Shown in pieces: positions 35,458-45,166 of a DNA stretch of 64,000 nt (its first letter is position 1; each line of letters starts with the position of its first letter). The stretch covers positions 1 through 64,000 of the forward strand of contig NZ_SLZR01000017.1 of the NCBI RefSeq assembly GCF_004341165.1. The letters run 5' to 3'. Below the pieces are notes generated by a model that was not told the DNA's origin, made no database searches, and saw nothing but the letters and a program-made list of their open reading frames with translations. The translations under genes and the position numbers were made by a program. The stretch comes from Reinekea marinisedimentorum. Its GTDB lineage: Bacteria; Pseudomonadota; Gammaproteobacteria; Pseudomonadales; Natronospirillaceae.

Positions 35458-36900
35458 ATGCATTGGGATTGGCTACTAAGTATTGGGGCAGGTTTCTATA
35501 CTGCGGCAGTCGTTGCGCTGTCACTGCGAATTCTCATGAAACGCCGGCCGGTTGGCGTCACGCTGGCCTGGCTATTATTTCTGTTCATCCTGCCGGTGCT
35601 GGGCATCATCTTTTACCTGCTGTTCGGTGAGCGCTATATCGGCCGGATCCGCGCTAAAAGGGCCCGCAACCAGTACCAGGATTATTCGAAGTGGCTGGAA
35701 AGAACCCTACAAAAGCAGAATCAGTACCTTAAAAACAACAAGCCGCTGCGCCCGGTCATGGAACTGGCGCAGAAAGGTTTTGGCCTACCCGTTATCGGTA
35801 CTAATAAGTGGCGGCTGATCAGTCACGCTAACGAACTGTTCCGCAGCCTGATTAGTGATCTGCAGTCAGCCCGGCAGGTTGTCTTTATCGAATTCTATAT
35901 TCTTGAGGATGAAGGCGGTGTGCATGAGGTGCTCAGCGCAATGACTGAGGCCGCCAAGCGGGGTGTGCAGGTACATCTGATGCTCGACAGTGTGGGCTCC
36001 GGTGCTTTTTTGAAAAGCAAACGCTGCAGTGAAATGATCAAGCAGGGGGTGAAGATACTGGAGGTACTGCACGCCTATCCTTTCCGCCTGACGCTGCGCC
36101 GGCAGGACCTTCGCCAACACCGCAAACTCATCACCATTGACAACCAGATTGCCTACACCGGTTCAATGAATCTGGTCGATCCCGAGTTCTTTAAAACCCG
36201 ATCCGGTGTCGGCCCGTGGATCGACCTGATGGCGCGCCTGGAGGGCGATATCGCCAAGGTCACTCAGGCCGCACTGATATTTGACTGGGAAATGGAAACC
36301 GGCACCCGGCTGGAGAAGTATCTGGCCTACCCGACTCTGGCCAACAACTGCGAAACGCTGATGCAGCTGCTGCCGACCGGCCCGGCATTTAATGATGAAA
36401 TTCTGTTGCAGGTGTTGCTGACCACAGTTCACAACGCACGCCGTCAGATAACCCTGACCACCCCATACTTCGTACCCGATGATTCCCTGCTGCAGGCACT
36501 GAAAGCCGCCGCAAGGCGCGGGCTCGATGTCACCATCATCGTACCGAAAAAAAACGACAGCAAGCTGGCTCAGCTGGCCGGTCGCTCGTTCTATGAAGAT
36601 CTGCTGACCGCCGGCGTAAAAATCCAGCGCTATGTCGGTGGCCTGCTGCATACCAAGACGGTCATCATTGACCGTGATCTGGTGCTGCTGGGCTCGGTTA
36701 ACCTCGATATGCGTTCAATCTGGCTGAACTTTGAATCGACTCTGATTGTGGATGATGCCGAGTTTTGCGCGGAAGTGCAGAAGGTGGTGGATGACTATTC
36801 CAAGAATGCCGAGCTGATAGACCTCGCGTCTTGGGTGAACCGGCCAGCACATCGCAGGTTGTTGGAAAACATTGCGCAGCTGGCCAGCCCCTTGCTTTAA
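35458..36900 (+). CDS. clsA: Cardiolipin synthase A
   Basis: A 480-residue inner-membrane enzyme that joins two phosphatidylglycerols into cardiolipin. Two N-terminal spans (about 5-25 and 35-55, AWLLFLFILPVLGIIFYLLFGER) precede two phospholipase-D HKD motifs: RQHRKLITIDNQIAYTGSMNL (about 220-240) and LLHTKTVIIDRDLVLLGSVNLDMRS (about 398-422). The length equals E. coli ClsA (486). It sits downstream of the HD-GYP gene in the same direction, possibly co-transcribed. Confidence 0.95.
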   Translation: MHWDWLLSIGAGFYTAAVVALSLRILMKRRPVGVTLAWLLFLFILPVLGIIFYLLFGERYIGRIRAKRARNQYQDYSKWLERTLQKQNQYLKNNKPLRPVMELAQKGFGLPVIGTNKWRLISHANELFRSLISDLQSARQVVFIEFYILEDEGGVHEVLSAMTEAAKRGVQVHLMLDSVGSGAFLKSKRCSEMIKQGVKILEVLHAYPFRLTLRRQDLRQHRKLITIDNQIAYTGSMNLVDPEFFKTRSGVGPWIDLMARLEGDIAKVTQAALIFDWEMETGTRLEKYLAYPTLANNCETLMQLLPTGPAFNDEILLQVLLTTVHNARRQITLTTPYFVPDDSLLQALKAAARRGLDVTIIVPKKNDSKLAQLAGRSFYEDLLTAGVKIQRYVGGLLHTKTVIIDRDLVLLGSVNLDMRSIWLNFESTLIVDDAEFCAEVQKVVDDYSKNAELIDLASWVNRPAHRRLLENIAQLASPLL

Positions 36901-36912
36901 CGCCAAGCGGGC

Positions 36913-37557
36913 TTAAAAGGCATTTTCTCCGACAAACGGATTTGACTGACGCTCACGCCCGAAGGTCGATTCCGGCCCGTGCCCGGGAATGAACTTCACT
37001 TCATCGCCCAACAGCCAGAGCTTTTTGGTAATGGAGTTAATCAGATCCATATGATTGCTCTGCGGGAAATCCGTTCGGCCAATAGAGCCGGAGAACAACA
37101 CATCGCCGACCCAGGCAAGCTTTTGCGCCTCATGGAAAAATACGATATGGCCGGGGGTATGGCCCGGCGTGGCGATGACTTTCAGGCTCTCGTTACCGAC
37201 CGGAACAGTTTCACCCTCTTCCAGCCAACGATCCGGATCAACATTGCGCAAACCGAACAAGCCATACATGCGGCACTGATCCTCAATGGATTCCAGCCAG
37301 AACTGATCGGCCTTACCCGGACCAATCACAGGAATGCCGAGCTGCTCACGCAGAGACTGAGCGCCACCGGCATGGTCAAGATGCCCGTGCGTCAGATACA
37401 AAGCCTTCAGCTCAACGCCGGCATCCTTCACCGCCTTAAGCAGCATGTCTGGTTCACCGCCCGGATCAATCAATACACCCTCGTTGGTTTCATCGCACCA
37501 AACGATAGAGCAGTTCTGCATCAGGTCGGTTACGGGAACAATTTTATAACGAAGCAC
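36913..37557 (-). CDS. MBL-fold hydrolase, YcbL/GloB-like
   Basis: A 214-residue metallo-beta-lactamase-fold protein with the metal ligands THGHLDHAGG (HxHxDH), ATPGHTPGHIVF and VGDVLFSGSIGRTDFP, plus a final PGHGPESTFGRER. It is close to the YcbL/type II glyoxalase group that hydrolyses S-D-lactoylglutathione or related thioesters. The exact substrate is not certain. It is convergent with clsA. Confidence 0.88.
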   Translation of the reverse strand: MLRYKIVPVTDLMQNCSIVWCDETNEGVLIDPGGEPDMLLKAVKDAGVELKALYLTHGHLDHAGGAQSLREQLGIPVIGPGKADQFWLESIEDQCRMYGLFGLRNVDPDRWLEEGETVPVGNESLKVIATPGHTPGHIVFFHEAQKLAWVGDVLFSGSIGRTDFPQSNHMDLINSITKKLWLLGDEVKFIPGHGPESTFGRERQSNPFVGENAF

Positions 37558-37621
37558 AGGGTTGATCCTTTGTAGATAAAGTAGCCAACCATTGTAGCGA
37601 ATTAGCTCAGCCAGCCAAAAG

Positions 37622-38260
37622 CTAACTTACACCTATCAGCTGGTTTCGTGATCTCGATAGAATAAAGTCACTGACCAGGCCAATCGCCCTGGTTAAATGC
37701 TGCTCGTGGGTCAGACCACTGGATTTACGCGGTTTCAGGTCGTGGTCGCCATCCTCAAACCATTCAATTTGTACATTCTCGGGCAGGCGGTAGCGGGCAA
37801 CCTCCTGACGGTTGCCCATGGCATCCCGTTCACCCTGACAAATCAGCACAGGGCTGTCGAATTCCACAAAGTGGTCGGTACGCACCTTTTCCGGCTTACC
37901 GAGTGCATGGAACGGGTAGCCAAGCACCACCGTCGCCGCAACGGGCTGCTGCGCAGCAAGCAAGGTAGCCATGCGACCACCCATGGATTTGCCTCCGATC
38001 ACCGGATTCTCAACATCGAGCTGGCTCAGTACCTCCCGAAAATGATCCAGCAACTTGGGCTGGCGATCAGGCGGCTGCCTGCGGCCGCTGGCACGCTGCC
38101 GCTGCATATAAAGAAACTCAAACCGCACGACTCTGACACCGTGGTCTGCAATACCCCTTGCAACTACGTTCATAAAATCTGAATCCATTGGCGCTCCTGC
38201 CCCATGCGCCAACACTAAAACCGGACAACCTACATCACCATCTACAAGAATTTGATTCAC
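37622..38260 (-). CDS. Alpha/beta hydrolase, KANL3/Tex30 family
   Basis: A 212-residue protein with the KANL3/Tex30 pattern: VLVLAHGAGAPMDSDFM, a nucleophile elbow GGKSMGGRMA (Ser in GxSxG), LGYPFHALGKPEKVRTDH, CQGERDAMG and WFEDGDHDLKPRKSSGLT, giving a Ser-Asp-His triad. The natural substrate is unknown. It begins 64 bases past the MBL hydrolase start region and reads the same way; a common transcript is possible. The 147 bases to its right hold no gene. Confidence 0.85.
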   Translation of the reverse strand: MNQILVDGDVGCPVLVLAHGAGAPMDSDFMNVVARGIADHGVRVVRFEFLYMQRQRASGRRQPPDRQPKLLDHFREVLSQLDVENPVIGGKSMGGRMATLLAAQQPVAATVVLGYPFHALGKPEKVRTDHFVEFDSPVLICQGERDAMGNRQEVARYRLPENVQIEWFEDGDHDLKPRKSSGLTHEQHLTRAIGLVSDFILSRSRNQLIGVS

Positions 38261-38407
38261 CTAGTGAGCCTTTTTTGTCTCTCATGAAAAAATCGAACAA
38301 CGTTAAAGAACCTCATAGTAAAAGCAATACACCAAAATGAACAACTAGAGCACGTCTAAAAAATCAACATCCACTGCGGTAACCTGCTGATTTTGAGACC
38401 TTATTTG

Positions 38408-40018
38408 CTATACCGCCATGGGCACGTTCGAATGACTGGTGCGAACAAGATCACTTATTTTCTCGGCAATCATGATCGTTGGCGCATTTGTATTACCTCC
38501 AATGATAGTCGGCATCACCGAAGCATCAACCACCCGCAACCCGACCAAACCATGAACTTGCAGCTCACTGTTAACCACCGCCATGGCATCCGTTCCCATC
38601 CGGCAACTGCCCAGCGGGTGGTAGACCGTATCGGCTCTGTTGCGGATTTCCATCAGTAATTGGTCGTCTGGCAGGTGCAGGGCTGGGTTCGTCTCTTTGA
38701 CGGCATAATCCTTCATGGCAGCAGCCTGCATAATCTTCTGCGAAAGGCGCACACCTTTGAGCAAGGCTTGAGCATCACTTTCAACATCGAGGAAGTTGGG
38801 GTTAATCAGCGGCGCAGCAAATGGGTCCGCATTGGCCAGTTTGATCCAGCCCCGGCTTTCCGGCCGCAGAATACAGGTATGGCAACTTACACCGTGGAAC
38901 GGCGACACCTTACGGGCGTGATCCTGCAGAATCCCGACCACAAAATGCAGCTGAATGTCCGGTCGTGCCAGTGACGGGTCTGTTTTCAGAAAGCCACCCG
39001 CTTCTGCGCCATTACTGTTCATCAGGCCACGGGGGTTGCCCTGCCGGAAGCGCCAGGCATCGCGCAGCAGATGCCAGATTCCTGCAGGCGACGGCCCGAG
39101 CACATCACGCCGGCCGGTGCGGAAGGTTGAAACGTAATCCGGGTGATCGGCCAGGCCCTTGCCAACACCCGGCAAATGATGAACCACGGGGATACCCAGC
39201 GCCTTCAGCTCCTCCTGCGGACCAACGCCGCTCAGCAACAGGATCTGCGGTGAATTTATGGCACCGGCACTCAGAATAACCTCCCGCCGGCAGTCGAAAC
39301 GAATCGTCTTGCCCATGTAGTTAACCTCTGCACCGGTACAGCGCTTGCCGGCAAAGTTCAGCTTCAGCACCTTAGCTCTGGTAAACACCAGCAGGTTTCG
39401 ACGTTGTTTTGCATCGGTTAGGTAAGCCCTGGCACTGCTGCAGCGGCGACCGTCTTTATGGGTGACCTGGTAAACCCCGACGCCTTCCTGCTCGTCACCG
39501 TTAAAGTCATCGTTCACCGGGAAACCAGCCTGTTTACCGGCAGCGACAAAGGCATCGCGGGCGCCAGACGGGCTCATCAGCTCCGCGACGTTAAGCGGCC
39601 CGCCCTGACCATGCAGATCACCCGAATGGGTTTCGTTATTTTCTGCCTTTAGGAAGTACGGCAGAACATCTTTCCAGCCCCAGCCTTGATTACCCAGCTC
39701 CGCCCAGTCATCGTAATCCTGCTGGTGACCGCGAATATAGACCATGGCATTAATAGAGCTGGAGCCACCCAGCGTTTTCCCGCGCGGCTGATAGCCCTGC
39801 CGCCCGTTCAAACCTGGCTGAGGCACCGTTTTATAGGCGTAATTCAGGTAGGGGGTTGGTACGGTTGTGATCATGCCAAAGGGCACATGAATAGCGGCGG
39901 AGCGATCCTGCGCGCCATATTCCAGCAAGGCAACGGAAACAGCCGGGTCTTCAGACAGCCGGCTGGCCATAACGGCACCGGCAGAGCCGCCGCCAATGAC
40001 GATGTAGTCGAACTCCAT
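38408..40018 (-). CDS. GMC-family FAD oxidoreductase (choline/alcohol dehydrogenase-like)
   Basis: A 536-residue flavoprotein. The FAD dinucleotide motif is at the start (YIVIGGGSAGAVMASRLSEDP), followed by GMC signature 1 (GKTLGGSSSINAMVYIRG) and signature 2 (GAINSPQILLLSGVGP). The catalytic His lies in VYHPLGSCRMG, and the C-terminal is GGNTNAPTIMIAEK. It is like BetA and AlkJ, which oxidise choline or aliphatic alcohols. There are no betB or betI genes nearby, so a short- or medium-chain alcohol dehydrogenase is as likely as choline dehydrogenase. Confidence 0.9.
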   Translation of the reverse strand: MEFDYIVIGGGSAGAVMASRLSEDPAVSVALLEYGAQDRSAAIHVPFGMITTVPTPYLNYAYKTVPQPGLNGRQGYQPRGKTLGGSSSINAMVYIRGHQQDYDDWAELGNQGWGWKDVLPYFLKAENNETHSGDLHGQGGPLNVAELMSPSGARDAFVAAGKQAGFPVNDDFNGDEQEGVGVYQVTHKDGRRCSSARAYLTDAKQRRNLLVFTRAKVLKLNFAGKRCTGAEVNYMGKTIRFDCRREVILSAGAINSPQILLLSGVGPQEELKALGIPVVHHLPGVGKGLADHPDYVSTFRTGRRDVLGPSPAGIWHLLRDAWRFRQGNPRGLMNSNGAEAGGFLKTDPSLARPDIQLHFVVGILQDHARKVSPFHGVSCHTCILRPESRGWIKLANADPFAAPLINPNFLDVESDAQALLKGVRLSQKIMQAAAMKDYAVKETNPALHLPDDQLLMEIRNRADTVYHPLGSCRMGTDAMAVVNSELQVHGLVGLRVVDASVMPTIIGGNTNAPTIMIAEKISDLVRTSHSNVPMAV

Positions 40019-40194
40019 AAGCCCACCCCACTAATAAAATCCCCGAGCATTTGAATCAGTCTAGCCATTCGTTAGCCCGACCATTGTTCAACCACAAAAA
40101 AACAGGTTAATTAATTACCCAATGCAACAGCGGATAAACGTATCCCGGCATTAATGAGCTAAACTCAAGGATAGTTTTTACCGGGAGATCACCC

Positions 40195-40461
40195 ATGAGC
40201 GTTGCTGCCATCGGCATTTTCATGCTCATCATCGTTTTGCTGTTTTACTGGCGCATGGTCAGCGAGCGTAACCCTGTTCGCAAAGTAAGAAGCACTACAG
40301 AAGAAATACTGGAAAAGGTTCAGGTGTTTGAATCACTGGCCAAAGATGCTGAGGCGCTGAAGTACCTGAATGAGCAACTGCAGAAAATGCCGGCAGACGC
40401 GCAGCTGCTGAACAAGAAAGAAGAGCTCACCGGGCGGCTTAACCCGCCACAAGAGCCATAA
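40195..40461 (+). CDS. Small membrane-anchored protein, 88 aa
   Basis: One N-terminal span (AIGIFMLIIVLLFYWRMV, residues ~5-22) is followed by a charged, probably helical cytoplasmic tail with heptad-like leucines (EEILEKVQVFESLAKDAEALKYLNEQL). GGGAG lies eight bases before the ATG. The family is not recognised. A shared bidirectional terminator separates it from pilU on the opposite strand. Confidence 0.6.
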   Translation: MSVAAIGIFMLIIVLLFYWRMVSERNPVRKVRSTTEEILEKVQVFESLAKDAEALKYLNEQLQKMPADAQLLNKKEELTGRLNPPQEP

Positions 40462-40462
40462 A

Positions 40463-40486
40463 AAAGGCAGCGTCAGTGCTGCCTTT
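40463..40486. terminator. Bidirectional terminator between the small membrane gene and pilU
   Basis: AAAGGCAGC and GCTGCCTTT pair around a six-base loop. The minus strand then has a run of six Ts, serving pilTU; the plus strand has TTTAT. It lies between convergent genes. Confidence 0.85.
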
Positions 40487-40512
40487 ATGCTGAAAAACGC
40501 CCGATACGACCA

Positions 40513-41640
40513 TCAATAGTCGTTGGCATCCTGAATACTTAGCTTGGATGCCTGACCACTGAGGTGTTGGGAATCCGTTTCCTGATCGAGCTTAATCATC
40601 AGGCGCAGGTCGTTTTCTGAGTCGGCATGGGCCAGCGCATCTTCATAGGTAATATCACCACGGCTGTAGGCCTTAAACAGCGCCTGATCGAACGTCTGCA
40701 TGCCCTGCTCGCCTGATTTAGACATCAGGTCTTTCAGCAGGTGAACATCTCCTTTACGAACGTGATCTGCCACCAACGGCGTATTCAGCAGAACCTCGAT
40801 GACAGCCTTACGGCCCAGGCCATCCGGTGTTGGCACCAGTTGCTGGGCAACAATGCCACGCAGGTTCAGCGATAAATCCATCCACAGCTGACGCTGACGC
40901 TCATGAGGGAAGAAGTGCATAACCCGGTCAAGCGCCTGGTTAGCGTTGTTGGCGTGCAGCGTAGCCAGACAGAGGTGACCGGTTTCGGCAAACGCCAGCG
41001 CGTACTCCATGGTCTCGCGGGTACGGATCTCACCAATCATGATCACATCCGGCGCCTGACGCAGGGTATTCTTCAGTGCAACCTCGAATGAATCGGTATC
41101 GATACCCACCTCGCGCTGGGTCACGATGCAGCCTTCATGCTGATGAATAAATTCAATCGGGTCTTCAATAGAAATAATGTGACCCTTAGAGTTGCGGTTA
41201 CGGTGACCGATCATGGCCGCCAGGCTGGTCGACTTACCGGTACCGGTTGCACCCACGAAGATCACCAGACCACGCTTGGTCATCGCCAGCTTTTTAATCA
41301 CTTCCGGCAGACCGAGTTCTTCAATACGGGGAATACGCGTTTCGATGCGACGCAGCACCATGCCGGCCAGGTTACGCTGATGGAACGAGCTGCAGCGGAA
41401 GCGCCCGATACCGCGCGCGGAAACGGCAAAGTTACATTCCTGAGTTTCATCAAATTCGCGCCGTTGCTTTTCTGACATCACAGACAGCACCAGCTCGCGG
41501 GTTTTTTCCGGGCTTAACGGGTTTTTCGTGACTGGCACAACCTGACCGTTAATTTTCATGCTTGGCGGAACACCCGCCGTAATGAAAAGGTCGGATGCGC
41601 CCTTTTCAACCATTAAGCGCAGTAACTTATCGAATTCCAT
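40513..41640 (-). CDS. pilU: Type IV pilus retraction ATPase PilU
   Basis: A 375-residue GspE/PilT-family ATPase. Walker A is GATGTGKSTSLAA, the Asp box is DVIMIGEIRTRETM and the His box is GHLCLATLHANNANQALDR. PilU is a PilT paralogue that aids retraction under load. The PilT C-terminal AIRNLIRE motif is replaced by VADHVRKGDVHLLKDLM and there is a longer, acidic C-terminal tail, both characters of PilU. It follows pilT, separated by 108 bases containing an 11-copy heptamer array. Confidence 0.94.
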   Translation of the reverse strand: MEFDKLLRLMVEKGASDLFITAGVPPSMKINGQVVPVTKNPLSPEKTRELVLSVMSEKQRREFDETQECNFAVSARGIGRFRCSSFHQRNLAGMVLRRIETRIPRIEELGLPEVIKKLAMTKRGLVIFVGATGTGKSTSLAAMIGHRNRNSKGHIISIEDPIEFIHQHEGCIVTQREVGIDTDSFEVALKNTLRQAPDVIMIGEIRTRETMEYALAFAETGHLCLATLHANNANQALDRVMHFFPHERQRQLWMDLSLNLRGIVAQQLVPTPDGLGRKAVIEVLLNTPLVADHVRKGDVHLLKDLMSKSGEQGMQTFDQALFKAYSRGDITYEDALAHADSENDLRLMIKLDQETDSQHLSGQASKLSIQDANDY

Positions 41641-41663
41641 TTTTATTCCCTTTGGCTGTGAGG

Positions 41664-41740
41664 CGTCTCACGTCTCACGTCTCACGTCTCACGTCTCACG
41701 TCTCACGTCTCACGTCTCACGTCTCACGTCTCACGTCTCA
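41664..41740. repeat. 11-copy heptamer tandem array (CGTCTCA) between pilT and pilU
   Basis: Eleven identical copies of CGTCTCA on the plus strand, hence TGAGACG in the pil mRNA sense, fill most of the 108-base pilT-pilU gap. The copies are perfect, implying recent expansion. The unit is related to the array near 60.3 kb. Confidence 0.95.
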
Positions 41741-41748
41741 CAATAATA

Positions 41749-42783
41749 TTAAAAGTTATCCGGCTGCTTGGCCTTTTCTTTCGCCACTTCGCGACTGATC
41801 ATGCCGCGCTGGACAAGGTTAGTCAGAGCCTGATCCAGTGTCTGCATGCCGTACTGGGCACCGGTCTGAATGGCTGAATACATCTGCGCGACCTTGTCCT
41901 CACGGATCAGGTTACGGATCGCCGGCGTACCGATCATAATCTCATGAGCGGCAACACGGCCGCCGCCGTTCTTCTTCAGCAGAGTCTGCGAGATAACGGC
42001 CATTAAAGATTCAGACAACATGGACCGAACCATCGATTTCTCTGCCGCCGGAAACACATCGACAACACGGTCAATGGTTTTCGCCGCAGACTGGGTATGC
42101 AAAGTACCAAAAACCATGTGACCGGTTTCGGCAGCTTCCAGTGCCAGTCGAATGGTTTCCAGATCTCGCATTTCGCCCACCAGAATGATATCCGGGTCTT
42201 CCCGCAGCGCTGAGCGCAGTGCTTCGCTGAAGCCTAAGGTATCGCGGTGAACCTCACGCTGGTTCACCAGACACTTCTTGGATTCGTGCACGAATTCAAT
42301 CGGGTCCTCAATGGTGAGGATGTGCTCATACTTGGTTTCGTTCAGGTAGTTGATCATTGCCGCCAGTGTGGTCGACTTACCGGAACCGGTTGGCCCGGTG
42401 ACCAGACAAATACCGCGGGCGGTATCGGCGATGTCTTTAAACACCTGACCCATGCCCAAATCTTCCATGGTCAGTACCTTGGAAGGAATGGTACGGAACA
42501 CCGCACCGGAACCACGGTTCTGGGTAAAGGCGTTTACCCGGAAACGGGCCACACCCGGAACTTCGAAAGAAAAGTCAGTCTCAAAGAATTCTTCAAAGTC
42601 TTTTCGCTGCTTATCGTTCATGATGTCGTAAATCAGCGAATGCACTTCTTTGTGCGACAGCGGTGGCAGGTTAATCCGGCGAATGTCGCCGTCCACCCGG
42701 ATCATCGGCGGCAGGCCGGAAGACAGATGTAAGTCGGATGCATTCTGTTTTGCACTGAAGGCAAGTAACTCGGTAATGTCCAT
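41749..42783 (-). CDS. pilT: Type IV pilus retraction ATPase PilT
   Basis: A 344-residue hexameric ATPase that depolymerises pili for twitching and DNA uptake. The N-terminal PAS-like domain is followed by Walker A GPTGSGKSTTLAA, the Asp box DIILVGEMRDLETI, the His box GHMVFGTLHTQSAAKTIDR and the PilT-specific GTPAIRNLIREDK. The length is canonical. The gap of 190 bases to yggS on the other strand contains the divergent promoters but no clear boxes by eye. Confidence 0.96.
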   Translation of the reverse strand: MDITELLAFSAKQNASDLHLSSGLPPMIRVDGDIRRINLPPLSHKEVHSLIYDIMNDKQRKDFEEFFETDFSFEVPGVARFRVNAFTQNRGSGAVFRTIPSKVLTMEDLGMGQVFKDIADTARGICLVTGPTGSGKSTTLAAMINYLNETKYEHILTIEDPIEFVHESKKCLVNQREVHRDTLGFSEALRSALREDPDIILVGEMRDLETIRLALEAAETGHMVFGTLHTQSAAKTIDRVVDVFPAAEKSMVRSMLSESLMAVISQTLLKKNGGGRVAAHEIMIGTPAIRNLIREDKVAQMYSAIQTGAQYGMQTLDQALTNLVQRGMISREVAKEKAKQPDNF

Positions 42784-42973
42784 TCACAACTCCGATTGTT
42801 TAATGGGCTGTTTATCTGAAAGCTAAAAAACAAACAGGGCTGTAAAGGAGCCGCTCTTTGTCAGGTATTCTTTTAATCCAGCAGGATAAGTTTTTGTTAC
42901 AATTCGTTTTTTACACAGCTTAGCACAGCCAGCTAAATGGCTGGCAAGCACCCAGTTAATATAGAGCCACTTA

Positions 42974-43675
42974 ATGCCAAATTTGCAGCTTAAATCACGA
43001 CTCCAGGCGGTCAACGAGCGCATAGACGCCGCCTGCTCCAATGCCGGCCGCGATCGTAACAGCGTCACGCTGCTGGCTGTCAGCAAAACCAAACCGCTCG
43101 ACGATATCATCAGCGCCTATCAGGCCGGACAACGTCACTTCGCTGAGAACTACGCACAGGAAGCTGTCGAAAAACGGCAGAATGCGCCCTTCAGTGACGC
43201 TGTGTGGCACTTCATTGGCCCACTGCAATCAAACAAAACCCGGCCAATAGCCGAGCATTTTGACTGGGTACACACCGTTGACCGGGCAAAGATAGCGCGC
43301 CGTCTGAGCGATCAGCGACCACCGGGCATGGCACCGTTAAACCTGCTGATTCAGGTGAATATCAGCAAAGACCCGGCCAAGTCTGGCGTCACCCCAGAAC
43401 AGGCGGTCACACTGGCCGGGCAGATCAGCGAACTGCCAAATGTACGCTTTCGCGGCCTGATGACCATTCTGGAGGCAGACCTGCCCGCCGAAGCCCGGCT
43501 CGCCCAGTTCCAGAGTTTGAAAAACCTGCAGGTCGACCTCATTAACAGTCACCCTGAATGCAGCGAACTGTCGATGGGCATGAGCAGCGATTTTGAACAG
43601 GCCATTGCCGCCGGCGCAACCATGGTGCGGGTCGGCAGCGATATATTCGGCAGCCGTAATAAGCCCGCCCCCTAA
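42974..43675 (+). CDS. yggS: PLP homeostasis protein YggS
   Basis: A 233-residue alanine-racemase-fold protein that binds pyridoxal phosphate (Lys38 in LAVSKTKP). It has the YggS motifs FAENYAQEAVEK, WHFIGPLQSNKTR, VDRAKIA and MGMSSDFEQAIAAGATMVRVGSDIFG. It regulates PLP supply and amino-acid metabolism. It is the first gene of the yggS-proC-yggT group, as in Pseudomonas. Confidence 0.95.
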   Translation: MPNLQLKSRLQAVNERIDAACSNAGRDRNSVTLLAVSKTKPLDDIISAYQAGQRHFAENYAQEAVEKRQNAPFSDAVWHFIGPLQSNKTRPIAEHFDWVHTVDRAKIARRLSDQRPPGMAPLNLLIQVNISKDPAKSGVTPEQAVTLAGQISELPNVRFRGLMTILEADLPAEARLAQFQSLKNLQVDLINSHPECSELSMGMSSDFEQAIAAGATMVRVGSDIFGSRNKPAP

Positions 43676-43687
43676 AGGAGATTCATC

Positions 43688-44509
43688 ATGAGTATTCAAA
43701 AACTTGGCTTTATCGGCGGCGGCAATATGGCCAACGCCATCATCGGCGGCCTGATCGAAAGCGGCTTTGCCGCAAGCGACATCATGGTCTGCGACCTCAA
43801 TGAAGCGCAATTGACCCGCTTTGCCAACGCCGGCAGCAAAACCACAACGCAGGCAGTCGATGTCATGCAGTGGGCCGACGCCGTCGTGCTAGCGGTGAAA
43901 CCGCAGGTTTTAAAAGCGGTGGTAACCCCGCTGGCTGAATACGCTCAACAACACCGGCCGTTGGTTATCAGCATTGTGGCTGCGATTCCATCCACCAGCA
44001 TTGATCAGTGGCTCGGAGGCAATAACCCAATTATCCGCACCATGCCGAATACCCCGGCGCTTGTGAAAGCCGGCGCGACCGGGTTATTTGCCAATGAACG
44101 GACCAGCGAAGCACAGCAGCAGTTTGCTGAGCAGCTGTTTTCCGCCATCGGCCAGGCGGTTTGGGTATCCGATGAAAACCTGCTGCACTCGGTAACCGCT
44201 GCAGCAGGCAGTGCACCGGCTTACTTCTTCCGCTTTGCCGAAGCCATGACGAAGGCGGCTATGACACAAAACCTGAGCGAACAGCAGGCGCGTGAGCTGA
44301 TTGGCCAGACCATGCTCGGTGCGGCAAAAATGATTATGGAAACAGACGAATCCATCGAGCAAATGTGTAAGAATGTCTGCTCGCCGAACGGCACCACAGA
44401 GCGCGCCGTTGCCAGCTTTGAAAGTAACCACATCGACAGCATTGTCGGTCAGGCTATGACCGCTTGCTATGAAAGATCTATTGAATTGTCTGAACAGCTA
44501 GCAGACTAA
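43688..44509 (+). CDS. proC: Pyrroline-5-carboxylate reductase
   Basis: A 273-residue enzyme making proline from pyrroline-5-carboxylate with NAD(P)H. The Rossmann start is FIGGGNMANAIIGGL. The active-site region is IIRTMPNTPALVKAGATGLF and the C-terminal signature is SAPAYFFRFAEAMTKAA. AGGAG lies eight bases before the ATG. It is 12 bases from yggS. Confidence 0.96.
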   Translation: MSIQKLGFIGGGNMANAIIGGLIESGFAASDIMVCDLNEAQLTRFANAGSKTTTQAVDVMQWADAVVLAVKPQVLKAVVTPLAEYAQQHRPLVISIVAAIPSTSIDQWLGGNNPIIRTMPNTPALVKAGATGLFANERTSEAQQQFAEQLFSAIGQAVWVSDENLLHSVTAAAGSAPAYFFRFAEAMTKAAMTQNLSEQQARELIGQTMLGAAKMIMETDESIEQMCKNVCSPNGTTERAVASFESNHIDSIVGQAMTACYERSIELSEQLAD

Positions 44510-44521
44510 CAGGAGCAAAGA

Positions 44522-45106
44522 ATGTTCATCATCGCCATGATTCTGAAAACCGCCTTCAGCATTGTACTTATCTCGACCGTGGCGCGGTTTCTGGCACAGA
44601 TGGCGCGTGCCGATTTCTACAACCCGCTGGCACAGACGGTGGTGAAAATTACCGATCCATTCCTGCGACCCATGCGCCGCATCATACCCAGCGTTTCCGG
44701 GCTGGATGTCTCTTCGCTGATCCTGCTGTTTGTTGGCCAGTTCATTCTGGCCACACTGATTATTCTGATGTCCGGCTATAACCCGGTGCAGTACCTGGCC
44801 AACCTGGCTGTTGGCGCACTGATCGCCACCGGCGTTGTCATCTTGTGGGTCATCTACTGGTCGATGATCATCGTCGCCATTTCCAGCTTCATTCTGATGG
44901 GCCAGCATAATCCGTTTGTTCACTTTATCGGGCAGATGATCGAGCCTTTCGTTGGCCCGTTCCGCAAGCTGAACCTGCAGGTAGGGATGCTCGACCTGTC
45001 GTTCATCATAGCGATCATTGCCATCTACATCCTGAAAGATTTCCTGTTGATACAAACCGTCGGCAAATTCGTCGGGTTCAATCCTGCACTGTTTATTGGC
45101 GGCTAA
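44522..45106 (+). CDS. yggT: YggT-family membrane protein
   Basis: A 194-residue protein with two YggT domains, each with paired spans. TDPFLRPMRRIIPSVSGLDVSSL and VGPFRKLNLQVGMLDLSFIIAI repeat the signature P-x-R-(R/K)-x-(I/L)-P motif. The role is linked to cell envelope, division or osmotic stress, without an agreed mechanism. It follows proC by 12 bases. Confidence 0.93.
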   Translation: MFIIAMILKTAFSIVLISTVARFLAQMARADFYNPLAQTVVKITDPFLRPMRRIIPSVSGLDVSSLILLFVGQFILATLIILMSGYNPVQYLANLAVGALIATGVVILWVIYWSMIIVAISSFILMGQHNPFVHFIGQMIEPFVGPFRKLNLQVGMLDLSFIIAIIAIYILKDFLLIQTVGKFVGFNPALFIGG

Positions 45107-45166
45107 GACACCGCGTTGCAGGCAAGTACCCATAACAGTCGACATAGAATTTAAAGAGCTAGAATC

